Origin: Euphorbia lathyris
Lineage: Eukaryota; Streptophyta; Magnoliopsida; Malpighiales; Euphorbiaceae
Length of the DNA: 64,000 bases
Direction: 5' to 3'
Assembly (NCBI RefSeq): GCF_963576675.1
Contig: NC_088913.1
Coordinates: 92,503,001 to 92,567,000, forward strand
The notes beneath the pieces were generated by a model that had not been told where the DNA came from, searched no databases, and saw nothing but the letters and a program-made list of their open reading frames with translations. A program made the position numbers and the translations under genes. This document shows positions 21,773 to 33,059 of the stretch, piece by piece (the stretch's first letter is position 1; the number at the start of each line of letters is the position of its first letter).

Positions 21773-22696
21773 CAAATCCACGGAGATTATAATCACTTGC
21801 CAGCTATGGAACTGCACGTGTTAGCACCCATTTGGCCGTTTGCAGCTTGGGGCATTGATATCATCGGAGAAGTGAGGCCCAATGCATCAAATGGGCACAA
21901 ATTCATTGCAGTCGCCATTGATTACTTCACCAAGTGGGTAGAGGCAGAATCGTTTAGCAAGTTAGGATCTAAGCAGATGAGGAAGTTCATTGAAAAGCAC
22001 TTAATCACCAGATTCGGAGTGCCTCATCACATGATCACGGATAATGGGGTCCAGTTTCAAGGGGAAGTGAAAAGTCTCTTCCAAGAGTACGGTATTGAGC
22101 ATCATAAGTCTTCTCCATATCGCCCGCAAGCTAACGGGGTAGTAGAAGCCGCAAACAAGAACCTTAAGAGGATTCTCGTAAAGACGGTGGAGTCGCATCG
22201 GAATTGGCACGAGCAGCTTCCGCTCACTTTATGGGCCTATCGCACGACGGTTAGAATGTCAACTGGGGCAACGCCGTTCTCCTTGGTATATGGGGCAGAA
22301 GCCGTTCTCCCGATTGAGATTGAAAAGCGATCGTTGAGAATCGCAGTAGAAGCAGAGATTCTCGAGACGGAATGGGTGAAGAAGCGATGTGAACAATTGG
22401 CATTGGTGGACGAGAGAAGGATGGAGGCTCTTTACCATATGCAGTTATATCAGAGAAGGATGGCCCGAGCTTTCAACAAAAAGGTCAAGGCCAGCCCTAT
22501 CAAAGAAGGGGATATGGTGCTGAAACATATCCGAATGACGCACACTGACCCTAGAGGCAAGTTTAGGCCAAACTGGGAAGGACCGTTCCTCGTGAAGAAG
22601 ATCCTAAGCAAAGGGGCGGTGAAGCTTACTACTATGGACGGCATGGAGTTCTCCGAACCTACCAATCTGGATAGGCTTAAGAAATACTTTTCGTAA
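21773..22696 (+). pseudogene. Tat pol part 2 (integrase), G1
   Basis: It continues the frame that stops at 15231. The integrase zinc finger completes as CHDC-QIHGDYNH, then the core follows with WGIDIIGEV, MITDNGVQF and NGVVEAANKN (the D, D, E residues), and a C-terminal domain with GKFRPNWEGPFLV. The frame ends at TAA 22694-22696. This half has no internal stop. Its zinc finger keeps both cysteines, whereas G2 has arginine at the first. Integrase would insert the element DNA, but the gene is split by D and truncated by B. Confidence 0.9.
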
Positions 22697-23143
22697 AAAA
22701 AAAGAAAGAAAGATAAAATTCCTGATAGGTTGAAAACCCACAAAGGGCGACCTATGCAACAATAAGGGACATCCCAATGGGTGAAAACCTGAAAGGGCAC
22801 TCATTTGAAAATTCCGGGATAATAAAAGGAGAGTTGAAAAATCGTTGGGATCTGAAAACCGAAAGAAGGCGGATCCTGGTAACAGTAGTTATATTTTGAG
22901 CAATTACGAAATAATGTATAAGCGGCTAAGTATTTCTGTTGTTTATAAATAAATAAAGGCATGAATATATTTGAAGAGGACGATTGGAATCATTATAATC
23001 TACTGAATGCATTGTATTATGAATCATGAGTTATACATTTCCTACATCTTTCACATAAAAAGCCTACATCCTATCCACCCCTCTCCCTATATACAAGCTA
23101 TACATCGGGGTAATACTAATGAAAAAAACTACAAATAATGGGC
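22697..23143. other. Spacer between G1 pol and the antisense PMD gene
   Basis: No coding sequence is visible. It begins with an A-rich run, contains repeated words such as GGTGAAAACCTGAAAGGGC, and includes the 3' flank of the PMD gene. The matching region in G2 is 48194-48652. Confidence 0.6.
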
Positions 23144-25982
23144 CTAATGAGGAGGAAAATCCCAGAAGTCCTCGAAGTCCCTCAGACGAGAAGCCCGCTC
23201 CGCAGATAAGGCCTCCTCGGCAACCCGACGACCCTTCACCGCGGCAAGGCGCCCCTCGGTCTCCACTCACATCATCTCCAACCAATGAGCATCTCTCTCT
23301 CGGTAGACACGTCCGACCCTAGCATCGGCATCCCGCTGCGACTCGCTGAACCGCTGATTGTTAGCATGAAGATCGCTCTGAAAAAAAACCCATCAAAATA
23401 GATAACAACGGAAGTTATACATACATGAGCGCATCACATGCATACATTTCACTACACTATGAAGAAATAAGAATACTTACCAGGTGACTGGCGCAACGCA
23501 GGTTGAGCTGCTCTCTCAAATAATCAGACAATCCCACGAGGTCGGTGCACGTCTCCCTCGAGGTATGGAGGGCATCAGGGGGATCGAACGGCACCATCGA
23601 GGTGAAAATCGGAGGGGTTGTCTCAACGCCGGCATAGGCCACGCTCGCCTCGCCATAATGAACCGTCGAATACTCTCTCCCTGGAATCGGGAAAGGTGCG
23701 CCAAGGTGGAGCCGCTCTGGTCGGGCAGCGCCTGAGGACTCGCCGGCATAATAGGAAGGCTCGCCCACGGATGTCCGGGCTCGGGTACCATCGAAAAAGT
23801 CCGACGTCCGAGCGCTCCTCAAGGAACCCTCCTGCAAGCAAAGACAAAATGAATACATCTAACTATCTCACAAATAAAAGAATAAATAAGTCAAGCACTT
23901 ACCGGAACCTCCTCTAGGCCGAAGACCCCAGCGACGGCCGCCACTGAGAACACGTCATCCGCAGGATCCACGTCCATCACAACCTCGGGAGGGTCCAACG
24001 GAGTCAACAGTGTCGATAAATAATGGGCGCGACCCCCCGTGTGGTCCCACACGTCCCGAGGCACGAATCGACGAGTCAGCTCACCGCGTATCTCCTGTAG
24101 GGGCATGACCCTCACCGCGAACATGGACACAGGAATCTCGCCTGGTGTCCAATGTGTGGCACTAACCCCGGTAAAGCTCCGGTCGCCCAAATACCATGCT
24201 CGCACGCACGGGCCGGTGAGCACACACTGCTGCCCCTAAATGCGGGTGACATAAGCGTAATCGGGACCGAAGTCGAGGTCGTCCCATTTGAAAGAAATTT
24301 GAAAAACAAAAGAAAAGTCAGACAAGATCAAACGAAAATCCAGCATAACTAGGAGACATTCACCTGTCCCAAGCTCCGCGTATCAATCCATAATAGGAGT
24401 CGTGCCACCGTCCGCCTCCTCTCAGTGCGCAAATCAAAGTCACTCCACCTCGCCATGAGTGGAAGCATGACCGCGCGCGGCCTACTCCTGCGGGCGCTCG
24501 GAAGAATCCGCCTCTTATAGGCCCAAACCTGCTCGTAGAAACCGACGTCAGAAGCAAAAATCGTGAAAAGAATAAAAAGACAAGCCGATGATAGAGGACG
24601 TACGAGGAGGGCGAATGTGTAACCGCTGAAATCCTTGCGCTTCCGGCAAGTCAAGTCCAAGAACTTGTATAGAAAGGCCAAGCCAGCTCCAGCCCAATCG
24701 TAGGACGACACTGCATCCAAATCACGGAAAGCCTGGATGAGACCTGCGTGTATGGTTCCGCTCTTGGTGCGGAAGATCGTCTCGCCTAAAGCGTATAGGA
24801 GGAAGCTGCGAGTGGCCCGATCTGTGTCATCTCGGTCGCAGAAGTTCCTGCGGCTCAATAGCCCAAAAGTAGTAACAAACTTCGCCGGAGTGGCCTTGAC
24901 ACTCGTATAGACTCCGGGTCTGATCAGATCAGATATCTCGGCAAGGTCGACCCGAGGACGCACCATGTCGAAGCAAAGGGGGATCAGAATGCCGCTACCC
25001 CACAATCCAGTCAATGGCGAGAAGTCGCGGGGCAAGATCGTCATCTCCCCAAACGGAAGGTGAAAGGTGTGGTTCGAGTCTACCCACCTCTCATATAAAG
25101 CGCGCAAGTCGCATCGGTCGCACACACCATTGGCACGAGGCAGCGCCAGAATAAAGGGCTCGAAGCCCAACCCTCGAACACGGGCTTTGGCCGCTGGGCT
25201 AAGCATAACATACCAGGCATGGATACCCTCGGTGGTCCCACTAATGCCAATAACCTGGAAGGAACAGTGCGGGTAAGACAAGAGGCTAAACTAAAGTGAT
25301 TATTCCTCGAGAGCCTCACTTCTATACGTACATCTAATAAGAATTCCGTTAAGCTAGTTATTCTTTCAGTTGTGTTTAAATCTAACATAGAAATTCCTTT
25401 CGGTTAGGATCGTTACTCTTTGAGATTTCATTCGTAGGATCATTTGTATAGGATTTGATTAATTCATTATTCTTTGCTGTTCCACTCTCCCGTGTGCTTG
25501 CGAGGAGCTTAATCTAATTCAAGCTTGGGTTAAAAGCATTTAGTTTCTTTTACAATTTTTACTATTCACGTGCACTATTCACGTTTTTTTACTATTTATG
25601 TACATTTCTACGTGCACTATTCACGTGCACTATTCATGTTTTTTTACTATTGGCATGCATTGTTCGTATTTTTACTATTCACATGCATATAGTTCACATT
25701 CTTTCAACAAACGAAAAAACGAAAAGCATCGCTCAGGTGCATAAAAATTCGCGTTTTCTAACTAAAAGGCTTCTAAGCAGATTAAAGGTTAACATGCAAA
25801 CGACGTTCGAAATGGGGCAGCTAAAGCCTAGAAGTCTTGACAAGTAAAAACAAGGGAGTACTTACCGGATTGACGTTGGTCCGGCTCAGGTGAGAATCAG
25901 GATTCTGAAAGGGAGCCACTCTAGTCAAATCCTCGAAACCCGCTTCCATACCCTTCGTGCCATCGTGCCTATCCGAACCCAT
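23144..25982 (-). pseudogene. Six-exon plant mobile domain gene, antisense in G1
   Basis: Minus-strand exons are 25866-25982, 24604-25254, 24364-24528, 23903-24298, 23481-23831 and 23144-23377. Four of the five introns have clear GT...AG ends (GTAAGT, GTACGT donors). All are phase 0. Exon 2 holds the PMD core (LGFEPFILALPRANGV, ERWVDSNHTFHLPFGEMTI, LLTGLWGSG), the PF10536-type aminotransferase-like domain shared by plant MAIN-type proteins and some transposons. Exon 6 encodes a charged helix. Damage: the intron-3 acceptor reads AA instead of AG (24299-24300), with stops at 24236-24238 and 23267-23269. Exons 1-3 are open. Its role is not established; related proteins act in silencing or are carried by transposons. 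Confidence 0.85.
25558..25690. repeat. Degenerate ACTATTCACGTGC repeat in PMD intron 1 (G1)
   Basis: Short units built from ACTATTCACGTGC, TTTTTACTATT and GCATG are repeated. The same kind of repeat lies in intron 1 of the G2 copy at 45640-45770, so it was present in the common ancestor. Confidence 0.7.
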
Positions 25983-26060
25983 CACAAGAATGCTCTAAGG
26001 TTAGAGTTAGAGAGAGAACGAAGAGAGAGAAGGTATGGGGTTGGAAATGAACCCCACCAC

Positions 26061-26069
26061 CCTTTTATA
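26061..26069 (-). promoter_or_regulatory. TATA box of the PMD gene in G1
   Basis: On the minus strand this reads TATAAAAGG, about 80 bases upstream of the PMD ATG. A CT-rich leader (TCTCTCTC runs) follows. The G2 copy has TATATAA in the same place. It points to a promoter separate from the LTR. Confidence 0.65.
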
Positions 26070-26117
26070 AAGAAAGGGAATGACATTTTCGTAATAAGCG
26101 AAAAAGGTACGACGTGA

Positions 26118-26444
26118 CAAAAGGTAAAAAGTAAATAATTAATTACCAGATGCACAGACCTCCGATTTGCAGTCCGTTTCAGCCTGCGTTTCAGCTAGGC
26201 GGTGACCAATACCCCAAGGATATGTCTCCAAATGACAGCCGAAATTTTACAGAATAGTGGTGCCAGTCAAAATACAGACTACAGTCAATGAAAAATAATT
26301 TTTAGTCTAAAGTGTTCCCGACAAAAGGATAAGGACGTTCCTATCAACAACTCAAATACCCGAGATGATAGCTCCAGTAAAAATACAGACGAAAGTGTTT
26401 TGAAGTTCAGAATTGCTAGAGAGAGCCTTTTTTTGATATTGAGC
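26118..26444. other. Upstream flank of the PMD gene in G1
   Basis: No gene is visible. The sequence matches the G2 flank at about 44897-45240 and joins the PMD promoter to the 39-bp array. Confidence 0.6.
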
Positions 26445-26990
26445 CATTTTACCTACGGTCGATGACTGAGGTTGCTATTGAGCCATCTTACCTACGGTCG
26501 ATGACCGAGGTTGCTATTGAGCCATTTTACCTACGGTCGATGACCGAGGTTGCTTTTGAGCCATCTTACCTACGGTCGATGACCGAGGTTGCTATTGAGC
26601 CATCTTACCTACGGTCGATGACCGAGGTTGCTTTTGAGCCATCTTACCTACGGTCGATGACCGAGGTTGCTTTTGAGCCATCTTACCTACGGTCGATGAC
26701 CGAGGTTGCTTTTGAGCCATCTTACCTACGGTCGATGACCAAGGTTGCTTTTGAGCCATCTTACCTACAGTCGATGACCGAGGTTGCTTTTGATCCATCT
26801 TACCTACGGTCGATGATCGAGGTTGCTTTTGAGCCATCTTACCTACGGCCGATGACCGAGGTTGCTAATGAGCCATTTTACCTACGGTCGATGACCAAGG
26901 TCGCTAGAGAGAGCCATTCTTACCCGCGGTCGATGACTAGGGTCACTAGGAAGAGCCATTTACCCGCGATCGATTTAGACTAGGGTCCCT
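26445..26990. repeat. 39-bp tandem array in G1
   Basis: About 13 units of 39 bp, each containing ACCTACGGTCGATGACC and TTGAGCCATCTT with small variations. The last two units are degenerate. It lies between the PMD promoter and the 3' LTR. Because 39 is a multiple of three, it appears open in frame on both strands, and I see no reason to call it coding. The counterpart in G2 is at 33060-33366 plus 44801-44895. Confidence 0.9.
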
Positions 26991-27182
26991 AAGAAAAGCA
27001 TCCACTAGTAGCCGATTCAAAGGCAAGGACGGTGAAGACGGAAGACGAAGCTGGAGCGCGCGGCGCGAAGATCATGTATTCTTCCTCCTACTCTATATGT
27101 GTCTTTTACTTTAATATATTTCCATTGCATGTGCTGCGTTAGCAAAAAACGTTTTCAAAACACACACATCACTGTCAAAATA

Positions 27183-27198
27183 GAAAAGTAGGGGCAAC
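27183..27198 (+). other. Polypurine tract of G1
   Basis: The sequence GAAAAGTAGGGGCAAC lies directly before the 3' LTR. G2 has nearly the same sequence in the same place. Confidence 0.8.
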
Positions 27199-27424
27199 TA
27201 TAGACACCGAGTCGGAGGACCTGTGACGAAAACCCACGACAAACGGCTAAAGCGGTTGATTCTATTGGTTAGGAAATTTTAAAAAATAAAAAAAAGGAAA
27301 AGGGGGCGCGACGCGTCGAATGCCCGCCCGATGGGCCGGGTGTGAAACATCGCCGGTCGGACAATGGGCGTCGCTCGTCGAGTGTTGGACGAAGCCCGAG
27401 GGGTGTCGGCGTCGTCCGATGTTC

Positions 27425-27680
27425 GGTGGGCGGACGCCCCACAACGTCAAACGAAAGCCCAACGCTCGTTGGGCGGACGCCCAACGACGTCGGGCGAACG
27501 GCCAACATTCGTGGGGCGAGCGCCCAACATTCGTGGGGCGAGCGCCCGACGAGGTTGGGCGAACGCCCAACGGTTGTTGGGCGTTCGCCCAATGTAAGTT
27601 GGGCGCTCGCCCAACAGAAGTTGGGCGTGCACCTAACTATTTTGGGCGTAGCCCGACGCCCGTCGGGCCACGCCCAAAAT
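27425..27680. repeat. Array of GTTGGGCG/CGCCCAAC palindromes, G1 LTR
   Basis: Units of about 22 bp, each close to GTTGGGCGNNCGCCCAAC plus a 4-base spacer, are strung in tandem and end about 10 bp before the TATA palindrome. Each unit can fold on itself with 8-bp arms. Confidence 0.85.
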
Positions 27681-27685
27681 ATTTT

Positions 27686-27718
27686 GGGGATCCGTGCCTA
27701 TAAAAGGCACGGATCCCC
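27686..27718 (+). promoter_or_regulatory. LTR TATA box in the loop of a 13-bp palindrome (G1)
   Basis: Arms GGGGATCCGTGCC (27686-27698) and GGCACGGATCCCC (27706-27718) are perfectly complementary and enclose TATAAAA (27699-27705). The arrangement is kept in both G2 LTRs. This is the likely core promoter of the element. Confidence 0.85.
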
Positions 27719-28360
27719 ATGCATTTAGGGGAGGGATTTTTTGGGACTCTCTCACTCTAAAACATTTTTTTAGAGAGAGAAAGTAATTTTTTGGGAAAAA
27801 TATTTTTTTTTCCTAAAAAAATCCGATTTTCCTAAAAGTTAAAATTTTACTAAAAACACCGAAAAACACAAAAATCGTAACTCGTGGAATCAACCGACTC
27901 CAGCTGTCAATACCGATCTTGAGGTATTATCCGAGGACTAGACTCGTTTTATTTATTATAATTATTTTATTTTGTTTATTTTTATTTATTCGTGTAATTA
28001 GTTAGTTATTTATTTAAACACGTTTATTTATTTTCTCGAATTTATTTAAGTTTCGTCTCGTATTAAATAAACGTTTGGTTTTGTTTTGAATTAAAAAACC
28101 TCATTTTAAGTCCCAACACGAACCGTGACCCGTGTTAAGGGTAGTTCGGGACTAAAACGTTGTAATTATAAATTTTAAACATTTTGTAAATAACGTTTCA
28201 ATTAAAACATCGTTTTAGGAATCTCCGTTATAGACTATGATCCAATTTTGGTAGTTCGGAGATCCAAAACGATAGAATAGATTAAGTTTAAAGTGTTTGA
28301 ACAAATCTGGAATGTTAGGTACTGTTTCTGTACTTTTCCATTTTCTGTCACAAAAGGCAG

Positions 28361-28387
28361 TTTACCGACGGAATTTCCGTCGGTAAA
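28361..28387. repeat. Second LTR palindrome, TTTACCGACGGAA arms (G1)
   Basis: Arms TTTACCGACGGAA and TTCCGTCGGTAAA face each other around a single base. Less perfect versions are at 31643-31668 and 59684-59710 in G2. Confidence 0.8.
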
Positions 28388-29913
28388 ACTGCTGAAATGT
28401 AAAACATGCTGTTTTGGTCATTCTTTCTCAACTTTTAGACTTTTGGTCCTTTATATATATATATAGGTATAATTATGTAATATATGCATTCAAATTATTT
28501 TTAATTATTTTGTATATATTTATTCAACATGTTTAGATATTATTTTTCATTAATTTGATTTGATAAAATTATATGTATATATATAGATTTTCCTTTAAAT
28601 TCATTTAAACTATACATACTTGTCATTTTGGGATTATTAGGGGTTATTTTTTATATATACTTATCATAATAGTTTTGGGGTTAAAAGTTAATTTCTTATC
28701 ATTTGTGAATATTATTGTCATTTTTTATCTATTAATCATAGTCTTTATTACTTACATTTTCTTTTAAATATATATGTATAATTATCATTTCTATCAAATA
28801 TATATATATATATATATATATTTACATCTTTCTTCTTTTCCTTTTAAATTTCCTATATGTATATATGATTTGGAAAATGCTTTGGTTGGGTGAATTTGGA
28901 TTTAATTTATTAATTGTTGTCATTATGTTCAAATGAAGGATAATTGAGTGAAAAAGGGAAAATAAAAGATAAAAAGAGATTTCAAGTTGTTTGTTTAAAT
29001 TAAAGCTTTTCTAGATATTCTTCAAGTGTAAATAAAAGATTTTTGTCATTTTAAACCGTTTCCAAAATATCGCGTGTTGAAACCTTAATTCGTTCCAACG
29101 GAGGATTAAGCGAACCTTGTAAATAAAACCATTTTCATTATAAATAACCGAGTTTTTGAATCGTTTTCCTAATTAAACAGTTTTGTACAAAAATAAATGG
29201 ACTTGTATGTTTAATCACGTTTTTTTGTTAAAACTTCTTATCTCACGTTTTCAAACGCTCGAGTCGTTCCAACTGCGATTCGAGTCGATGTCATGTAAAT
29301 TAACGGGGTTTTGAAACGTACCTAAATCGTTCCAACGGCGATTAAGGTACGAACCATGTAAATAAACTCGTTTTTAGGGAATGAGATTAGCTTATAGTTA
29401 GTGTATAGTCTAAAGCATAAAATCACACTGTGAATAAATCAATTCTTTCTTCTCCCCCTCTCTCTCCTATATACTTTAAATTTATGCAAAATGGGTGATT
29501 CTTTACTAAAATGGCTTTTAAATAATATGCTCAAAACGATTTTCAAAGCGAGAAAGAAAAGGTTTCAAATGAATTTTAAACTTAAAAAAATATGCGATTA
29601 GTCCGTTATCGCCTAACACGCTAAGTAGGAGGCCGGTGGTTCATAACCGGGCGATGTCGGGATGCCTAGTAGCCTTTCTCTGGAAAGGAGCTAGCCTTCT
29701 CGGCTCGTACCTAAGTTTCCCGAACCCTCACCGGTCTCCCGCAAGGGATGGTGTTCATTTTCCCATTCGTGGGTGGCGACTCTTCCATACTCCAGGCTTC
29801 GGTCCTGCCGAGCAGCTTGATTCCGCGATTGGTTGCTTTTGGCGCCAATCACAGTATCTGTCATCAACGGTGTCCACCCCCCGGTCCGCCCGGGCGAGGC
29901 CGCGGCACCTACA

Positions 29914-29952
29914 ACGCGACTTCACCCTCTCTAAATTGACGTATATCGCTAT
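29914..29952. other. 39-bp remnant between G1 and G2
   Basis: This is the only sequence between the two tail-to-tail elements. Its last five bases GCTAT are the target duplication of G2, so it continues at 61017 in the pre-insertion state. Confidence 0.75.
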
Positions 29953-31642
29953 TGTTAGACAAGGTGCCGAACGGCCTCGCCCGGGCGGACCGGGGGGTGG
30001 ACACCTCATGGTGACGTATGCGGTGATTGGCGCCGAAAGCAACCAATCGTGGAATCAAGCTGCTCGGCAGGACCGGAGCTCGGAGTATGGAAGAGTCGCC
30101 ACCCACGAATGGGAAAATGAATGCCGATCCCTTGCGGGAGACCGGTGAGGTTTTGGGAAACTTAGGTACGAGCCGAGAAGGCTAGCTCCTTTCCGGAGAA
30201 AGGCTACTAGGCACCCCGACATCGTCCGGTTATGAACCACCGACATCCTACTCAGCGTGTTAGGCGATAACGGACTAATCGCATATTTCTTTAAGTTTGA
30301 AATTCATTTGAAACCTTTTCTTTCTCGTTTTGAAAACCGTTTTGAGCATATATTATTAAAAGCCATTTTAGTAAAGAATCACCCATTTACATAAATTTAA
30401 AATACATAGGAGAGAGAGGGGGAGAAGGAAGAATTGATTTATTCACCGTGTGATTTAATGCTTTAGACTATACACTAACTCTAAGCTAATCTCACTCTCC
30501 GAAATGAGTTTATTTACATGGTTCGTACCTTAATCGTCGTTGGAATAATTTAGGTACGTTTCAAAACCCCGTTAATGACATCGACTCGAATCGCCGTTGG
30601 AACGACTCGAGTGTTTGAAAATGCGGAATAAAAGCTTTAACTCCAAAAACGTGATTAGGCATACATGTCCATTTATTTTGTACAAACCATTTAGTTAAGA
30701 AAACGATTCAAAACTCTATTATTTACAATGAAAACGATTTTAATTACAAGGTTCGCCTAATCCGTCGTTGGAACGGATTAAGGTTTTAACACGTGATATT
30801 TTGGAAATGGTTTAAAAAAATGACAAGAAAACGTTATTTACACTTTAGGAATATCTAGAAAAGCTTTAATTTAAACAAGCAAATTAAACTCTCTTTTTTT
30901 TGGTTTATTTTCCCTTTTTCACTCAATTATCCTTTATGTAGATAAAATGACAACAAGTAATGAATTAAATCTCCAAATTCACCAAATAAAACCAATTTAA
31001 AACACATACATCTAAATGTCAAAAGAATAAGAAAAACGAAAGGTTATATACATATATATATACATTTTGTCTAAAAATAATGATAAAAAAATGAGTAAGA
31101 AGATAATAAGTAATAAATATATAGGTATAAGGAATGATAGTGAAAACATTAAATAGAGTACATTTTTATCCTACTTATAACTATGTGAAAATAATGAAAA
31201 TCATAAAAACTAGAAAATAAGTTGGATATAATAAATATATAGAAAATACCCTTCCCTAAATAATAGCTAAACCATCATTTGATAACTCAAGAATATATAT
31301 ACATATAAAGGAAATGAATAAAGTTCATAAACAAGAAAATAGAATTTACCCCCAAAATGGTTTATGATGAATATGTATAGAAAATACCCCTAATAACCCC
31401 AAAATGACAAATACGTATAGCTTAAATGAATGAAATGGCACAATCTATATATATATACATATAATTTTATTAAATCAAATTAAATGAAAACAATATATAA
31501 ACACATTGAGTAATATATATACAAAATATTTAAAAATAGCTTGAAAGTAAATATTACATAACTATACTTATATATATAAAGGACCTAATGCCTAAAAGTT
31601 GAGAAAAGATGACCAAAACAACATTTTTTACATTCCAGCAGC

Positions 31643-31668
31643 TTTACCGTGGAAAATCCGTCGGTAAA
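31643..31668. repeat. Second LTR palindrome, degraded (G2 3' LTR)
   Basis: It matches the 28361-28387 palindrome, with the left arm reduced to TTTACCGTGGA and the right arm TCCGTCGGTAAA intact. Confidence 0.65.
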
Positions 31669-32331
31669 CAGCCTTTAGTGACAGAAAACGGGAAATTACA
31701 GACTTAGTCCAACAGTTTCCAGATTTATTCAAAAGCTTTAGATTAGATCTATTCTATCGTTTTGAATCCCCGAACTACCAAAATTGGATCATAGTCTATA
31801 ACGGAGATCCCTAAAACGACGTTTTTTTATTTTTAAAACATTATTTAGAAATATTTTCAAAAACTTATAATTACAACGTTTTTAATTCCCGAACTACCTT
31901 TGAATCGGATCTCGGTTCGTATTGGGATATTGAAATGAGGTTTTCATTTCAAAATAAAACCGAACGTTTATTTAACACGTGACGAAAATTAAATAAATAC
32001 GGAATAATAAATAAAACGTGATAAATAAATAAATAACTAAAGAAATAAAATTATAACATAAAAATAAATAAATAGAGGAAATAAATTAAATAAAATAAAA
32101 CGAGTCTAGTCCTCGGATAATACCTCAAGATCGGTATCTGACAATCGAAGTCGGTTGATCCCGCGAATCATGATTTTCCGGTGTTTTTTATGTTTTCGAT
32201 AAAATATTCAACTTTGGAAAATTTGGATTTTTTTGGGAAAAAAAATATTTTCTCCAAAAATTGAGTTTCTCTCTCTAAAAATGTCTAGAGTGAGAAAGCT
32301 CCAAAAATTCCCCTCCTTCCAAATGCATGGA

Positions 32332-32358
32332 GATCCGTGCCTTATATAGGCACGGATC
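32332..32358 (-). promoter_or_regulatory. LTR TATA box in palindrome loop (G2 3' LTR)
   Basis: Arms GATCCGTGCC and GGCACGGATC flank a loop that reads TATATAA on the minus strand. The outer bases of the G1 version are partly lost here. Confidence 0.8.
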
Positions 32359-32369
32359 CCGGAGACTTT

Positions 32370-32660
32370 GGGCGAACGCCCCACTTAGTTGGGCGAACGC
32401 CCAACATATGTTGGGCGAACGCCCGACGCAGGTTGGGCGTTCGTCCGACGCAGGTTGGGCGTTCGCCCAACGGACGTCGGGTGCTCGCCCCACCTACGCT
32501 AGGCGTTTGCCCCATGTCGTAGGGCGCTCGCCCAACGGCCGTCGGGGGCGCGCGCCCAGTGGACGTCAAGCGTGCGCCCCGCGCTGCCGGGCGCGCGTCC
32601 AACTATCGTCGGACGCGCGTCGTCTGCCGTTAGGCGTTCGCACCACGTCGCTGAGCCGTC
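32370..32660. repeat. Array of GTTGGGCG/CGCCCAAC palindromes, G2 3' LTR
   Basis: Tandem 21-22-bp palindromic units lie upstream of the LTR TATA box on the minus strand and become more degenerate with distance from it. Confidence 0.85.
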
Positions 32661-32795
32661 CACTCGACAACCGCGACTCCCACTAACTTCTTTTTTTTTT
32701 TTTTTATATATTTTTGTTTTAAAACTTCCGGAACCAACCGCTTCGACCGTCTTGTTACAGGTTTTCATCACAGGTCCTCCGACTCGGTGTCTACA

Positions 32796-32811
32796 GTTGC
32801 CCCTACTTTCC
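32796..32811 (-). other. Polypurine tract of G2
   Basis: On the minus strand this reads GGAAAGTAGGGGCAAC, directly before the 3' LTR. Confidence 0.8.
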
Positions 32812-33059
32812 TATTTTGACAGTGATGTGTGTGTTTTGAAAACGTTTTTTGCTAACGCAACACATGCAATGTAAATATATTAAAGTAAAAGACACGTAAA
32901 GAGTAGGAGGAAGAGTACCTGACCTCTGCGCTGCGCGCTCCATCATCGTCTTCGATCCTCTCCGTCCTTGCCTTCAAATCGGCCGTTGGCGGATGTTCTT
33001 CTTAAGGACCGTAGCCTAAATTGACTGCGGGTAAAAAGCTCTTTCTAGCACCCTAGTCT

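Larger units (their letters stand above)
13286..29913 (+). mobile_element. Ty3/gypsy Tat-type element G1, 5'-truncated
   Basis: The plus-strand element starts inside the RT, where element B is inserted, and continues through RNase H, archaeal-type RNase H and integrase (interrupted by element D). An antisense PMD gene, a 39-bp tandem array, the PPT (27183-27198) and the 3' LTR (27199-29913) follow. Its gag, protease and 5' LTR are lost. Order and sequence match G2, which carries the same parts in inverted orientation. The second RNase H between RT and integrase is the mark of the Tat lineage (Ogre/Retand relatives). Confidence 0.9.
27199..29913 (+). repeat. 3' LTR of G1
   Basis: It begins TATAGACACCGAGTCGG, where G2 begins TGTAGACACC, and ends near CACCTACA at 29913. 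The last few bases differ from the GTCTAACA end seen in G2, so the right border is uncertain by a few bases. It contains the palindrome array (27425-27680), the TATA palindrome (27686-27718) and the 28361-28387 palindrome. The rest is AT-rich and non-coding. Confidence 0.85.
29953..32795 (-). repeat. 3' LTR of G2
   Basis: On the plus strand it starts TGTTAGACAAGG and ends GGTGTCTACA, 2843 bp. It closely matches the 5' LTR at 57977-61011, the latter having a longer palindrome array and TA run. It is AT-rich and non-coding apart from its promoter elements, and lies 39 bp from the oppositely oriented G1 LTR. Confidence 0.92.

Noticed and set aside
26462..26983. A 173-residue open frame made of 13-residue repeats, and similar repeat frames at 33081-33413
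   Set aside because: The 39-bp unit is a multiple of three and happens to lack stops, so frames stay open on both strands. The repeat differs in sequence between G1 and G2 with no sign of a conserved protein.
27262..27728. Many overlapping open frames on both strands through the LTR palindrome arrays (also 32275-32770 and 60424-61026)
   Set aside because: GC-rich palindromic repeats lack stops in several frames at once. The frames are not conserved between the three LTRs and have no known domain.
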